Assembly (NCBI RefSeq): GCF_013155125.1
Contig: NZ_CP053564.1
Location: forward strand, 4,285,501-4,349,500
DNA: 64,000 nt
DNA from: Pseudonocardia broussonetiae
GTDB lineage: Bacteria; Actinomycetota; Actinomycetes; Mycobacteriales; Pseudonocardiaceae
Reading direction: 5' to 3'
Numbering within the stretch: the first letter of the stretch is position 1; each line of letters starts with the position of its first letter. Below the pieces are notes generated by a model. That model saw only the letters and a program-made list of their open reading frames with translations. It searched no databases and was not told the DNA's origin. The translations under genes and the position numbers were made by a program. This document shows positions 43,580 to 51,364 of this stretch, piece after piece.

Positions 43580-45082
43580 TCAGCCGCGCAGCCGGACGTT
43601 GACCTGCTTGGTCTGGGTGAAGCCCGCGAGCATCCCCTCCAGCGACACCTCGCGGCCCATCCCGCTGTCCTTGTACCCGCCGTAGGACTGGCCGACGACC
43701 TGCCCCCCGCCCTGGTTGACCTGGATCCAGCCGGCCTGGAGCCGGTGGGCGGTGGTCAGGGTCCGGTCGAGGTCGCGGCCCCAGACGTAGGCGGCCAGGC
43801 CGTAGTGGCTGTCGTTGGCCATCCGCACGACGTCGTCGACCTCCCGCCACGGGATGACGACGAGCACCGGCCCGAAGATCTCCTCGCGGGCGAGCCGGAA
43901 CTCGTTGCGGGCACCGCTGAAGACGGTGGGGAGGTGGTAGTAGCCCTCGGTCAGGGGTCCGTCGACCGGGGCGGTGCCGCCGAGGGCGGTGGACATGGCC
44001 GGGTCCTCGCGGCCGGCGCGCAGGTAGTCGTCGATCGCGCCGAACTGCTTCGCGTTGATCACCGCGCCGATGTCGCTGGCCTCGTCGAGCGGGTCGCCGA
44101 CGGTCAGGGCGCCCATCGCGGTGACGAGCCGGTCGAGGACCTCGTCGTGGACGTCCTCGTGCAGGAACAGGCGCGAGCCGGCGGTGCAGCTCTGGCCCTG
44201 GCGGGCGAAGCGGGAGGACGCGAGCAGGCCGGGGACCAGGTCGTCGCCGACGGCGTCGGGGAACACGATGCTCGGGTTCTTGCCGCCGAGCTCGAGGGAG
44301 GCGGGCACGAGGCGCTCGCCGGCGTGCCGGGCCACCCCGCGCCCGACCTCGGTGGAGCCGGTGAAGGACAGCTTGTCGACGCCGGGGTGCTCGACGAGGG
44401 CGGCTCCGGCCTCGCGGCCCAGTCCGGAGAACGCGTTGAGCACGCCCGGGGGCAGGAACCCGGCGCAGATCTCCGCGAGCAGCAGCACGGACAGCGGTGC
44501 GTCCTCGGCGGCCTTGAGCACCACCGTGTTCCCGGCCGCGAGCGCGGCGGGCACCTTGAACCCGGCGATCATCAGGGGGGAGTTCCAGGGCAGGATCGCC
44601 CCGACGACGCCGAGCGGCTCGAGGCGGGTGTACTGCAGCTGGCCGTCGCCCGCGGGGAGCGTGGTGCCCTTGACCTCGCCGGCGACCCCGGCGAAGTAGC
44701 GGAACAGGTCGACCAGCGTGGCCACCTCGGGACGGGCCTGGGTCCGCAGGGCGTTGCCGGTGTCGGCGGCGGTGAGGCGGGCGAGCTCCTCGGAGCGGGC
44801 CTCGACGGCGTCGGCGATCCGTGCGAGCGCGCGCTGGCGGACCGTGAAGTGCTCGCCGCTCCAGGGGCCGAAGGCGGCGCGGGCGGCCCGGACGGCGCGG
44901 TCGACGTCCTCGCGGCCGGCCCGGGCGACGCGGGCGATCACCCGTCCGCGGTGCGCGGGGGTGACGACGTCGTCCAGCGCGCCGGACGCGGCCGGCGTCC
45001 AGGCCCCGTCGACGAGCATCGTCCAGGTCGGGACGTCGCCGGCGGGGATCCCGGCGTGGGCGGGGGTGTGCAGGGCGGTCAT
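43580..45082 (-). CDS. Aldehyde dehydrogenase (NAD(P)+)
   Basis: A 500-residue ALDH. Substrate/cofactor signature ILPWNSPLMIAGFKVPAALA, FTGSTEVGRGVARHA, catalytic Glu in LELGGKNPSIVF, catalytic Cys in FARQGQSCTAGSRLFL, and EEIFGPVLVVIPW. It oxidises an aldehyde to an acid. Its start (45082) overlaps the stop of the CoA-transferase gene, so it is the second gene of that operon. It is convergent with the extradiol dioxygenase and could also serve hydroxymuconic semialdehyde, but operon logic points first to the CoA-transferase pathway. Confidence 0.92.
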   Translation of the reverse strand: MTALHTPAHAGIPAGDVPTWTMLVDGAWTPAASGALDDVVTPAHRGRVIARVARAGREDVDRAVRAARAAFGPWSGEHFTVRQRALARIADAVEARSEELARLTAADTGNALRTQARPEVATLVDLFRYFAGVAGEVKGTTLPAGDGQLQYTRLEPLGVVGAILPWNSPLMIAGFKVPAALAAGNTVVLKAAEDAPLSVLLLAEICAGFLPPGVLNAFSGLGREAGAALVEHPGVDKLSFTGSTEVGRGVARHAGERLVPASLELGGKNPSIVFPDAVGDDLVPGLLASSRFARQGQSCTAGSRLFLHEDVHDEVLDRLVTAMGALTVGDPLDEASDIGAVINAKQFGAIDDYLRAGREDPAMSTALGGTAPVDGPLTEGYYHLPTVFSGARNEFRLAREEIFGPVLVVIPWREVDDVVRMANDSHYGLAAYVWGRDLDRTLTTAHRLQAGWIQVNQGGGQVVGQSYGGYKDSGMGREVSLEGMLAGFTQTKQVNVRLRG

Positions 45083-46302
45083 GCGACGGTCCTTCCCGTG
45101 GGGCGTGCGGTCCCGGTGATCCACGCGCGGACCCCGTCGGCGTGCTGGTCGAGCGTCGGGGGAGCGGTGTGGTGCGACCGGCCGCGGGGCGAGCCGTCGA
45201 GCCCCTCGAGGCGCAGCGCCGGTCCGGGCAGCTCCACCGTCCCGACGACGGGGTGGTCCACCTCGACGACCAGGCCCTGGCTGCGGGTCTGCTCCCAGTC
45301 GTAGACCTCGTCGAGGGTGCGGATGGCGCCCGCGGGCACTCCCGCGTCGGCGAGTTCCGCGAGGCAGCGGTCGCGGCTGCGGTCGGCGAAGGCCTTCTCG
45401 ACGAGCTCGACCAGGTCGTCGCGGTGGGCGAACCGGGACGCGTTGTCGGCGAACCGCGGCTCCCGGGGGTCGATCCCGACGACCGGGGCGAAGCGGGCCC
45501 AGATGGCCTCGTTGCCGACGGCCAGCTGCAGGGTGCCGTCGGCGCAGCGGAAGGTGCCGTACGGCGCGATCTGCGGGTGGTGGTTGCCGCTGGGCTGGGG
45601 GACCTCGTGCGCGACGGTCCACCGGGTGCCCTGGAAGGCGTGGGCGCCGACCAGCCCCGCCAGCAGCGAGGTGCGGACGACGGCGCCCTCGCCGGTGCGG
45701 CTCCGCTCCGCGAGCGCGGCCAGGACGCCGATCGCCCCGTTCAGTCCGGCCAGGACGTCCCCGATCGGCAGGCCGACGCGGGTCGGCCGGTCGGCCGAGG
45801 GGCCGGTCAGGCTCATGAGCCCGGCCTCGCCCTGCGCGATCTGGTCGTAGCCGGCGCGCCCGCCCTCGGGCCCGTCGTGGCCGAACCCGGTGATGGACAG
45901 CAGGACCAGGGCCGGGTTGAGCCGCCGCAGCTCCGCCACGGGGAGCCCGAGCCGGTCGAGGACGCCGGGGCGGAAGTTCTCCACGAGGACGTCGGCCCGC
46001 CGCAGGAGGTCCTTCAGGACGTCGAGGTCGGCCGCCTGCTTGAGGTCGAGCTGGATCGACTCCTTGTTGCGGTTGGCCGCCATGAAGTAGGTCGACTCGG
46101 GAGCATCCGCCGGCCCGACGAACGGCGGGCCCCAGGAGCGGGTCTCGTCGCCGCCGCCGGGCCCCTCCACCTTGACGACCCGGGCCCCCAGGTCGGCCAG
46201 CACCATCGTCGCGTGCGGTCCGGCGAGGGCCCGGGAGAGGTCGACGACCACGGTGCCGTCGAGCGGACCCGTCCGGTCCGGTCCTGCGCTGCGCTCTGCC
46301 AT
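45079..46302 (-). CDS. CaiB/BaiF family (family III) CoA-transferase
   Basis: A 407-residue family III CoA-transferase: VVDLSRALAGPHATMVLADL, VKVEGPGGGDETRSWGPP, the catalytic-Asp-type region ESIQLDLKQ, LVENFRPGVLDRLGL, and GYDQIAQGEAGLMSLTG. These enzymes move CoA between organic acids, e.g. succinyl-CoA to an aryl- or alkyl-acid. ATG 46302 is at the family N-terminus. It heads an operon with the aldehyde dehydrogenase and is divergent from a LysR regulator; the gap has a perfect operator-like inverted repeat (46345-46365). Confidence 0.92.
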   Translation of the reverse strand: MAERSAGPDRTGPLDGTVVVDLSRALAGPHATMVLADLGARVVKVEGPGGGDETRSWGPPFVGPADAPESTYFMAANRNKESIQLDLKQAADLDVLKDLLRRADVLVENFRPGVLDRLGLPVAELRRLNPALVLLSITGFGHDGPEGGRAGYDQIAQGEAGLMSLTGPSADRPTRVGLPIGDVLAGLNGAIGVLAALAERSRTGEGAVVRTSLLAGLVGAHAFQGTRWTVAHEVPQPSGNHHPQIAPYGTFRCADGTLQLAVGNEAIWARFAPVVGIDPREPRFADNASRFAHRDDLVELVEKAFADRSRDRCLAELADAGVPAGAIRTLDEVYDWEQTRSQGLVVEVDHPVVGTVELPGPALRLEGLDGSPRGRSHHTAPPTLDQHADGVRAWITGTARPTGRTVA

Positions 46303-46344
46303 GAGCCGAGGCTGCGGGACCCCCGGCCTGCGTACAAGCACCGG

Positions 46345-46365
46345 CTGCACAGACAGGATGTGCAG
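46345..46365. promoter_or_regulatory. LysR-type operator candidate
   Basis: CTGCACA-gacagga-TGTGCAG, perfect 7-bp arms with a 7-bp spacer, sits between the CoA-transferase (start 46302) and LysR (start 46435) genes. A related TGCACAG recurs at 47379-47385, upstream of the next operon. Confidence 0.55.
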
Positions 46366-46434
46366 AATCGCAGATGTCAGTAGTCTCCCGCAGCAGTTCG
46401 CGCAGCGGTGCGCGCCGCCGACGGAGGATGCCGG

Positions 46435-47346
46435 ATGAGCTCAGACGTGGACGTCCGCCGGCTGCGGGCCGACGACCTCCGGTACCTGCTGGCGGTGGCG
46501 AGCACGGGCCGGCTGGTGGCGGCGGCGGACGCGCTCGGCGTCGACCACACCACGGTGTCCCGGCGAATCAAGGCGCTCGAGAAGATCCTGCAGGTGCGCC
46601 TGCTCGAGCGCGGCGCCGACGGGTGGGAGCTGACCGAGATCGGCCGCGCGGTGGCGGAGCCCGCCCGGCCGATCCAGGAGGCGGTGGAGCGCGCGGCCCT
46701 GGCGGCGTCCGGAATGCGGGAGGACGCCGTGTCCGGCAACTTCCGGCTCACCGCGCCCGACGGGTTCGGCACCGTGTTCGCCGTGCCGGCGCTCAAGCGC
46801 CTGCGCGACACGCACCCCAACCTCACCATCGAGCTGATCACCGCGACGCGGAACCTGATCCTGCACCAGTCCGGCTTCGACCTGGCCGTCGCGGTCGGGA
46901 AGCCCGCCACCGGCCGGTTGTTCGCCGAGAAGCTCGCCGACTACGCGCTGCGGCTGTACGCGAGCGAGGAGTACCTCGAGCGGCACGGGACGCCGCAGAC
47001 GGTGGGCGACCTCGCGCGCCACACCGTGGCGTTCTACGTCGACTCGCTGCTGCAGGTCGGCGACCTCGACCTCGACCACCACCTGCCCGGCGTGACCGCG
47101 CGGTTCGCCTCGACGAACATCTTCGCCCAGCTGGAGGCGGCCCGGGTCGGCGCGGGGATCGCCCTCGTCCCGCAGTTCCTCGCCCTGCGCGCCCCCGAGC
47201 TGCGGGTCGTCGACGTCGGGGTGCCCCCGCTGATGCTGGCGTTCACGCTCGCGGTGCGCCGCGACAGCACCTCGCGCCCGGCCGTGCGGGCCGTGCGGGG
47301 CGCGCTCCACGAGGAGGTCCGGCTGCGCCGGGACGAGCTCCTCTGA
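46435..47346 (+). CDS. LysR family regulator
   Basis: A 303-residue LysR protein. The HTH is at about 8-65 (LRYLLAVASTGRLVAAADAL, GVDHTTVSRRIKALEKIL) and the substrate-binding domain at about 90-300 (FRLTAPDGFGTVFAVPALKR, GAGIALVPQFLAL). The variant TTVSRR helix occurs in regulators of dehydrogenase and CoA-transferase genes. ATG 46435 has GGAGGATG upstream. It is divergent from the CoA-transferase/ALDH operon and probably activates it, and perhaps the dehydrogenase-permease pair downstream. Confidence 0.93.
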   Translation: MSSDVDVRRLRADDLRYLLAVASTGRLVAAADALGVDHTTVSRRIKALEKILQVRLLERGADGWELTEIGRAVAEPARPIQEAVERAALAASGMREDAVSGNFRLTAPDGFGTVFAVPALKRLRDTHPNLTIELITATRNLILHQSGFDLAVAVGKPATGRLFAEKLADYALRLYASEEYLERHGTPQTVGDLARHTVAFYVDSLLQVGDLDLDHHLPGVTARFASTNIFAQLEAARVGAGIALVPQFLALRAPELRVVDVGVPPLMLAFTLAVRRDSTSRPAVRAVRGALHEEVRLRRDELL

Positions 47347-47491
47347 GCACACGGCACAGCTCCGGCGTCTGCGTTCGTGCACAGGCGCTCTGTACCGATG
47401 GGCATTGGCCGCTCCTCCGACCGCTCGCACGCTGTGTGCACCGCAGTCGTCACGACGCCCGGTGCAGCGGCCGGGCCCACGAGGAGTGAAC

Positions 47492-48418
47492 ATGAGCAAC
47501 GTCGCCTGGATCGGTCTCGGACACATGGGGGTCCCCATGTCCGCGAACCTGGTGGAGGCCGGCCACACCGTCCGCGGGGTCGACATCGTCGAGCCGGCCC
47601 GCGAGGCCGCGCGGGCGAAGGGCGTCGAGGTGGTCGCGACGGTCGCCGAGGCCGTCCGGGACGCCGACGTGGTCTTCACGATGCTGCAGTCGGGCCGGGA
47701 GGTCACCGAGGTCCTCACCGGACCGGACGGTGCGTTCGCGCACATGCCCCGCGGCGCGGTGGCCGTCGACTGCTCCACCACCGGCATCGACACGGCCCGG
47801 ACGCTGGCCGAGCTGGCCAGGGAGAACGGCGTCGGTTTCGTCGACGCCCCGGTGTCCGGCGGCGTGCAGGGCGCGGAACAGGGGACTCTCACCCTGATGC
47901 TGGGCGGCGACCTGGACCACGTCGCCACCGCCGAACCGTTCCTGAAGTCGGTCGGCTCCTACATCGCGCACATCGGCGTGAGCGGTGACGGGCAGGCGAT
48001 GAAGGTCGTCAACAACGCGATGCTCGGCGTCGGCATGGCGACGGCCTGCGAGGCGTCGGTCCTCGCGCAGCGGCTCGGTCTCGACCCGCAGGCCTTCTTC
48101 GACGTCGTCACCCGCTCCTCCGGGGACAACTGGGCCTTCCGCACCTGGTTCCCGCTCCCGGGCGTCGTCCCGACCTCGCCGAGCTCGCACGGCTACGAGG
48201 CCGGCTTCATGATCGACCTGCTGAAGAAGGACCTCGGCCTGGCGACCGCCCTCGGCGCGGAGTTCGACGTGCGGATGGACACCGCCGCCTCGGCGGAGAA
48301 GCTGTTCGCCGACGCCTCCGCGGCCGGTGCGGGGCAGCGCGACTGCACCGCCCTCGCGCTGCACCTCGGCGCGCAGGTCGACCCGCAGACCGTCCCGGAG
48401 CAGGGCGGCGCCGCGTGA
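47492..48418 (+). CDS. 3-hydroxyisobutyrate dehydrogenase family protein
   Basis: A 308-residue beta-hydroxyacid dehydrogenase. Dinucleotide motif WIGLGHMGVPMSANLVEAGH, substrate motif FVDAPVSGGVQGAEQGTL, catalytic Lys in GQAMKVVNNAMLG, and the DLLKKDLGLA motif near the C-terminus. It oxidises 3-hydroxyacids to semialdehydes with NAD(P)+ (or reduces 2-hydroxy-3-oxopropionate). ATG 47492 follows GAGGAGTG. Its stop overlaps the start of an MHS permease gene (GTGA), suggesting uptake and oxidation of one hydroxyacid. Confidence 0.9.
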   Translation: MSNVAWIGLGHMGVPMSANLVEAGHTVRGVDIVEPAREAARAKGVEVVATVAEAVRDADVVFTMLQSGREVTEVLTGPDGAFAHMPRGAVAVDCSTTGIDTARTLAELARENGVGFVDAPVSGGVQGAEQGTLTLMLGGDLDHVATAEPFLKSVGSYIAHIGVSGDGQAMKVVNNAMLGVGMATACEASVLAQRLGLDPQAFFDVVTRSSGDNWAFRTWFPLPGVVPTSPSSHGYEAGFMIDLLKKDLGLATALGAEFDVRMDTAASAEKLFADASAAGAGQRDCTALALHLGAQVDPQTVPEQGGAA

Positions 48419-49773
48419 GCGCCCCCGCCCGGAACCGGCCGCCGACAAAGGTGGTGGCCGCGAGCACCGCGGGCACCGTCGTCGAGTGGTACGACTTCTT
48501 CATCTACGCCACCGCGGCGACGCTGGTCTTCCCCGCGCTGTTCTTCCCCCAGGCGGGCTCGCAGCTCGCCGGCATCCTCGCCGCCCTGGGCACCTACGCG
48601 GTCGGCTTCGTCGCCCGGCCGGTCGGCGGGATCGTCTTCGGGCACTACGGGGACAAGCTGGGCCGCAAGCAGCTGCTGCAGATCAGCCTGCTGATCATCG
48701 GTGTGGCGACCTTCCTCATCGGCCTGCTCCCGACCTACGGGCAGGTCGGGGTCTGGGCGCCGATCCTGCTGGTGGTGCTCCGGTTCGCGCAGGGCTTCGC
48801 GCTCGGCGGCGAGTGGGGCGGCGCGGTGCTGCTGGTCAGCGAGCACGGCAGCCGGGAGAGCCGGGGCCTGTGGGCCAGCTTCCCGCAGGCCGCCGTTCCC
48901 GCGGGCAACATCCTGGCCACGGGCGTGCTGGCGCTGCTGTCGGTGACGCTGACCCAGGAGGCCTTCCTGTCCTGGGGCTGGCGCATCGCCTTCCTGGCCT
49001 CGGCGGTCCTGGTCGTCATCGGCTACGTCATCCGCACCCGCATCGAGGACGCCCCGGTCTTCCGGGAGACCATCGCGAAGGTGGCCGCCGAGGAGCAGGA
49101 GCACGCCCCGCTGCGCGAGGTCCTGCGCGAGTACCCGCGCCAGCTGCTCGTGGCGATGGGCCTGCGGATCTCGGAGAACACGCAGTACTACATGGTCGTC
49201 TCGTTCTCGATCACCTACCTGACCGTGGTGGTCGGCGTGCCGTCGGGACAGATCCTGGGGCTGCTGCTGGTCGCCCACGTCGTCCACCTGTTCGCGGTGC
49301 CGTTCGCCGGGTTCCTGTCCGACCGGGTCGGCCGCAAGCCGGTGATCGGGTTCGGCATCGGTCTCGCGGCCGTCTGGGGCGTCGTCGCGTGGCAGGTGTT
49401 CGAGACGAACCAGCGGCTCGCCATCACCGTGGTGCTGGTCGGCGGGCTCCTCGCCCACGCCTGCATGTACGGCCCGCAGGCGGCGTTCCTGTCCGAGATG
49501 TTCCCGACCCGCATGCGCTACACGGGCATCTCCGTCGGGCACCAGGTCGCCTCGATCCTGGCCGGTGCGCTCGCCCCGATCCTCGCCGGGATCCTGCTGG
49601 CGGTGTACGGCAACTGGTTCGGCATCGCGGCCTACCTCGTGGTGGCCGCGTCGATCAGTGCGGTGGCGCTGTACCACTCCCGCGAGACGCGCGGGCTCGA
49701 CTACGCCGAGCTCGACCGCAGGACCGGGCACGGGGCCGACGTCCCGTCCGTGGCGGGCCGGCCGGTCTCCTGA
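48415..49773 (+). CDS. MFS transporter, metabolite:H+ symporter (MHS) family
   Basis: A 452-residue permease with twelve helices and MHS signatures: TVVEWYDFFIYATAATLVFP, RPVGGIVFGHYGDKLGRKQL, LRFAQGFALGGEWGGAVLLV, and FLSDRVGRKPVIG in the second half. Members import organic acids such as 2-oxoglutarate, shikimate or aromatic acids. The GTG start overlaps the dehydrogenase stop. Presumably it carries the substrate of the upstream dehydrogenase or of the CoA-transferase operon. Confidence 0.92.
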   Translation: MSAPARNRPPTKVVAASTAGTVVEWYDFFIYATAATLVFPALFFPQAGSQLAGILAALGTYAVGFVARPVGGIVFGHYGDKLGRKQLLQISLLIIGVATFLIGLLPTYGQVGVWAPILLVVLRFAQGFALGGEWGGAVLLVSEHGSRESRGLWASFPQAAVPAGNILATGVLALLSVTLTQEAFLSWGWRIAFLASAVLVVIGYVIRTRIEDAPVFRETIAKVAAEEQEHAPLREVLREYPRQLLVAMGLRISENTQYYMVVSFSITYLTVVVGVPSGQILGLLLVAHVVHLFAVPFAGFLSDRVGRKPVIGFGIGLAAVWGVVAWQVFETNQRLAITVVLVGGLLAHACMYGPQAAFLSEMFPTRMRYTGISVGHQVASILAGALAPILAGILLAVYGNWFGIAAYLVVAASISAVALYHSRETRGLDYAELDRRTGHGADVPSVAGRPVS

Positions 49774-49869
49774 CGAGGCACCCCGGGCGGTCCGGTCACG
49801 GCAGCACGCCGTGGGCCGGGCCGCCCGCGTGCGTGCCCGGCTGTTGCGCCGCCGGGACGCGCGCGGTTA

Positions 49870-49892
49870 AATCATTGAGGAACACAATGATT
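49870..49892. promoter_or_regulatory. LysR operator overlapping a possible start codon
   Basis: AATCATTG-aggaaca-CAATGATT: perfect 8-bp arms, 7-bp spacer, with T-N11-A (49875/49887) at its centre, as expected for a LysR autoregulatory site. It covers the ATG at 49887 and thus argues that translation starts at ATG 49923. Confidence 0.65.
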
Positions 49893-49922
49893 GTGGGTCT
49901 CAACGGTGATGAGGGTCCCCAG

Positions 49923-50870
49923 ATGAGCATCGCGTCCCCGGAGTCCCGCGTCCCGCTGCGCTACGACAACCGGATCACCCTCCAGAAGCTGGAGGTCCTG
50001 TGCTCGGTGGTGGAGCTCGGCGGGGTCTCGCGCGCCGCGGAGCACCTCTGGGTCGCGCAGTCGGTGGTGTCGGGGCACCTGCGGTCGCTGCAGGAGCGGC
50101 TCGGGGTCCGCATGCTCTACCGCGACGGCCAGAAGATGAAGCTGACGCCGGCCGGCGAGCAGGTGTACCGGTGGGCGTGCACGACCCTCGCCGAGACCCG
50201 CGAGCTCATGCGGCACCTCGACGAGCTGAACACCGTCGAGAACGAGCGGATCCTGCTGGCGACGAGCCAGACCGTCGGCAGCTACCTCCTCCCGCCGGTG
50301 CTCGCCGAGTTCGGCCGGGAGCGGCCGGGGGCGGTCATCTCCATGAACGTCTCCGAGCCCGAGGCGGCCTTCGACGCGGTCGCCTCCGGCGAGTGCGACC
50401 TGGGCATCGTCATCGCGGGCACCGAGTACGACCACCCGCACGTGCGGTCCACGGAGATCGGCCGCGAGGAGATCACCCTCGTCGCCGGCACCGACAGCCT
50501 GCCGGGGATCGACGGGCTGGCGCTGGCCGACCTGCGCTCGATCCCCGTCGTCGCCCCGGCGGCCGGGGCACGGGCGCGCGACGCCATCGACCGCTACCTC
50601 GTGGAGCTCGGTGCCGCACCGCAGAACGTGACGATGGAGCTGGGGCACCCGGAGGCGATGAAGCGCGTCATCCGCCGCGGCGCGGCCGCGTGCCTGCTGT
50701 TCCGCGCCTGCGTCCAGGACGAGCTGGCCGACGGGAGCCTGCGCGAGATCCCGATCCTGGACGCCGACCTGACGCTGCCCGTGCTCAGCATCGTGCGCGC
50801 CGACCGGCAGCTGTCGGCCCGGTCCACGCAGCTCGTCGAGCGCACCCGGGTGTACCTGGCGGCGCGGTGA
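49923..50870 (+). CDS. LysR family regulator
   Basis: A 315-residue LysR protein from ATG 49923. The HTH is RITLQKLEVLCSVVELGGVS, RAAEHLWVAQSVVSGHLRSL; effector domain from about 100 (ILLATSQTVGSYLLPPVLAE, GECDLGIVIAGTEYDH). A longer start at 49887 (12 more residues) has a site TTGAGGA but lies inside the operator palindrome. The stop overlaps the MarR start (GTGA). Probable target: the CocE-type hydrolase/molybdenum hydroxylase block downstream on the other strand, or the upstream MHS pair. Confidence 0.92.
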   Translation: MSIASPESRVPLRYDNRITLQKLEVLCSVVELGGVSRAAEHLWVAQSVVSGHLRSLQERLGVRMLYRDGQKMKLTPAGEQVYRWACTTLAETRELMRHLDELNTVENERILLATSQTVGSYLLPPVLAEFGRERPGAVISMNVSEPEAAFDAVASGECDLGIVIAGTEYDHPHVRSTEIGREEITLVAGTDSLPGIDGLALADLRSIPVVAPAAGARARDAIDRYLVELGAAPQNVTMELGHPEAMKRVIRRGAAACLLFRACVQDELADGSLREIPILDADLTLPVLSIVRADRQLSARSTQLVERTRVYLAAR

Positions 50871-51364
50871 GCGACAGCGGTGAGGGCGCGGCCGGCGTGC
50901 GCCCCCCGACCCTGCTCGGCATCGCGTCCTACCTGGCGGGCAACGTCGCACGCGCGGCGATGCGCACGCTGTGGCGCAGCCTCGCCGAGCACGGCCTGCG
51001 GCTGAGCCAGCACGCCGTGCTGGTCGCCCTCCACGACTTCGGGCCGCTGGCCCAGGCCGAGATCGCCGATCGGCTCGACCTCGACCGCAGCCAGGTCGTC
51101 GGCTTCGTCGACGCCCTCGAGCGCCACGGCTTCGTCACCCGCAGCCGCGATCCGCGCGACCGCCGGCGCACCCTGGTCGCGCTGACCGACGCGGGCGCCG
51201 CCGCCGAGCGCCGGGTCACCGAGGCGGCGCGCGACCTCCAGCCCGCCCTGTTCGCCGCGCTGTCCCCGGCCGAGCTGGACCAGCTGGTCGGGCTGCTCAC
51301 GCGGGTGCTGGACGCCCACGACGCCGCGCGGCTCGGCCCCGGTCACCCGCTCAGGCCGGGATGA
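50867..51364 (+). CDS. MarR family regulator
   Basis: A 165-residue winged-helix MarR protein: LSQHAVLVALHDFGPLAQAE, IADRLDLDRSQVVGFVDALE, RHGFVTRSRDPRDRRRTLVA, LTDAGAAAERRV. GTG 50867 overlaps the LysR stop, so the two regulators are co-translated. Its 3' end overlaps the stop region of the convergent hydrolase gene by 14 bp. The ligand is unknown; MarR proteins near aromatic catabolic genes usually sense phenolic acids. Confidence 0.9.
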   Translation: MSDSGEGAAGVRPPTLLGIASYLAGNVARAAMRTLWRSLAEHGLRLSQHAVLVALHDFGPLAQAEIADRLDLDRSQVVGFVDALERHGFVTRSRDPRDRRRTLVALTDAGAAAERRVTEAARDLQPALFAALSPAELDQLVGLLTRVLDAHDAARLGPGHPLRPG

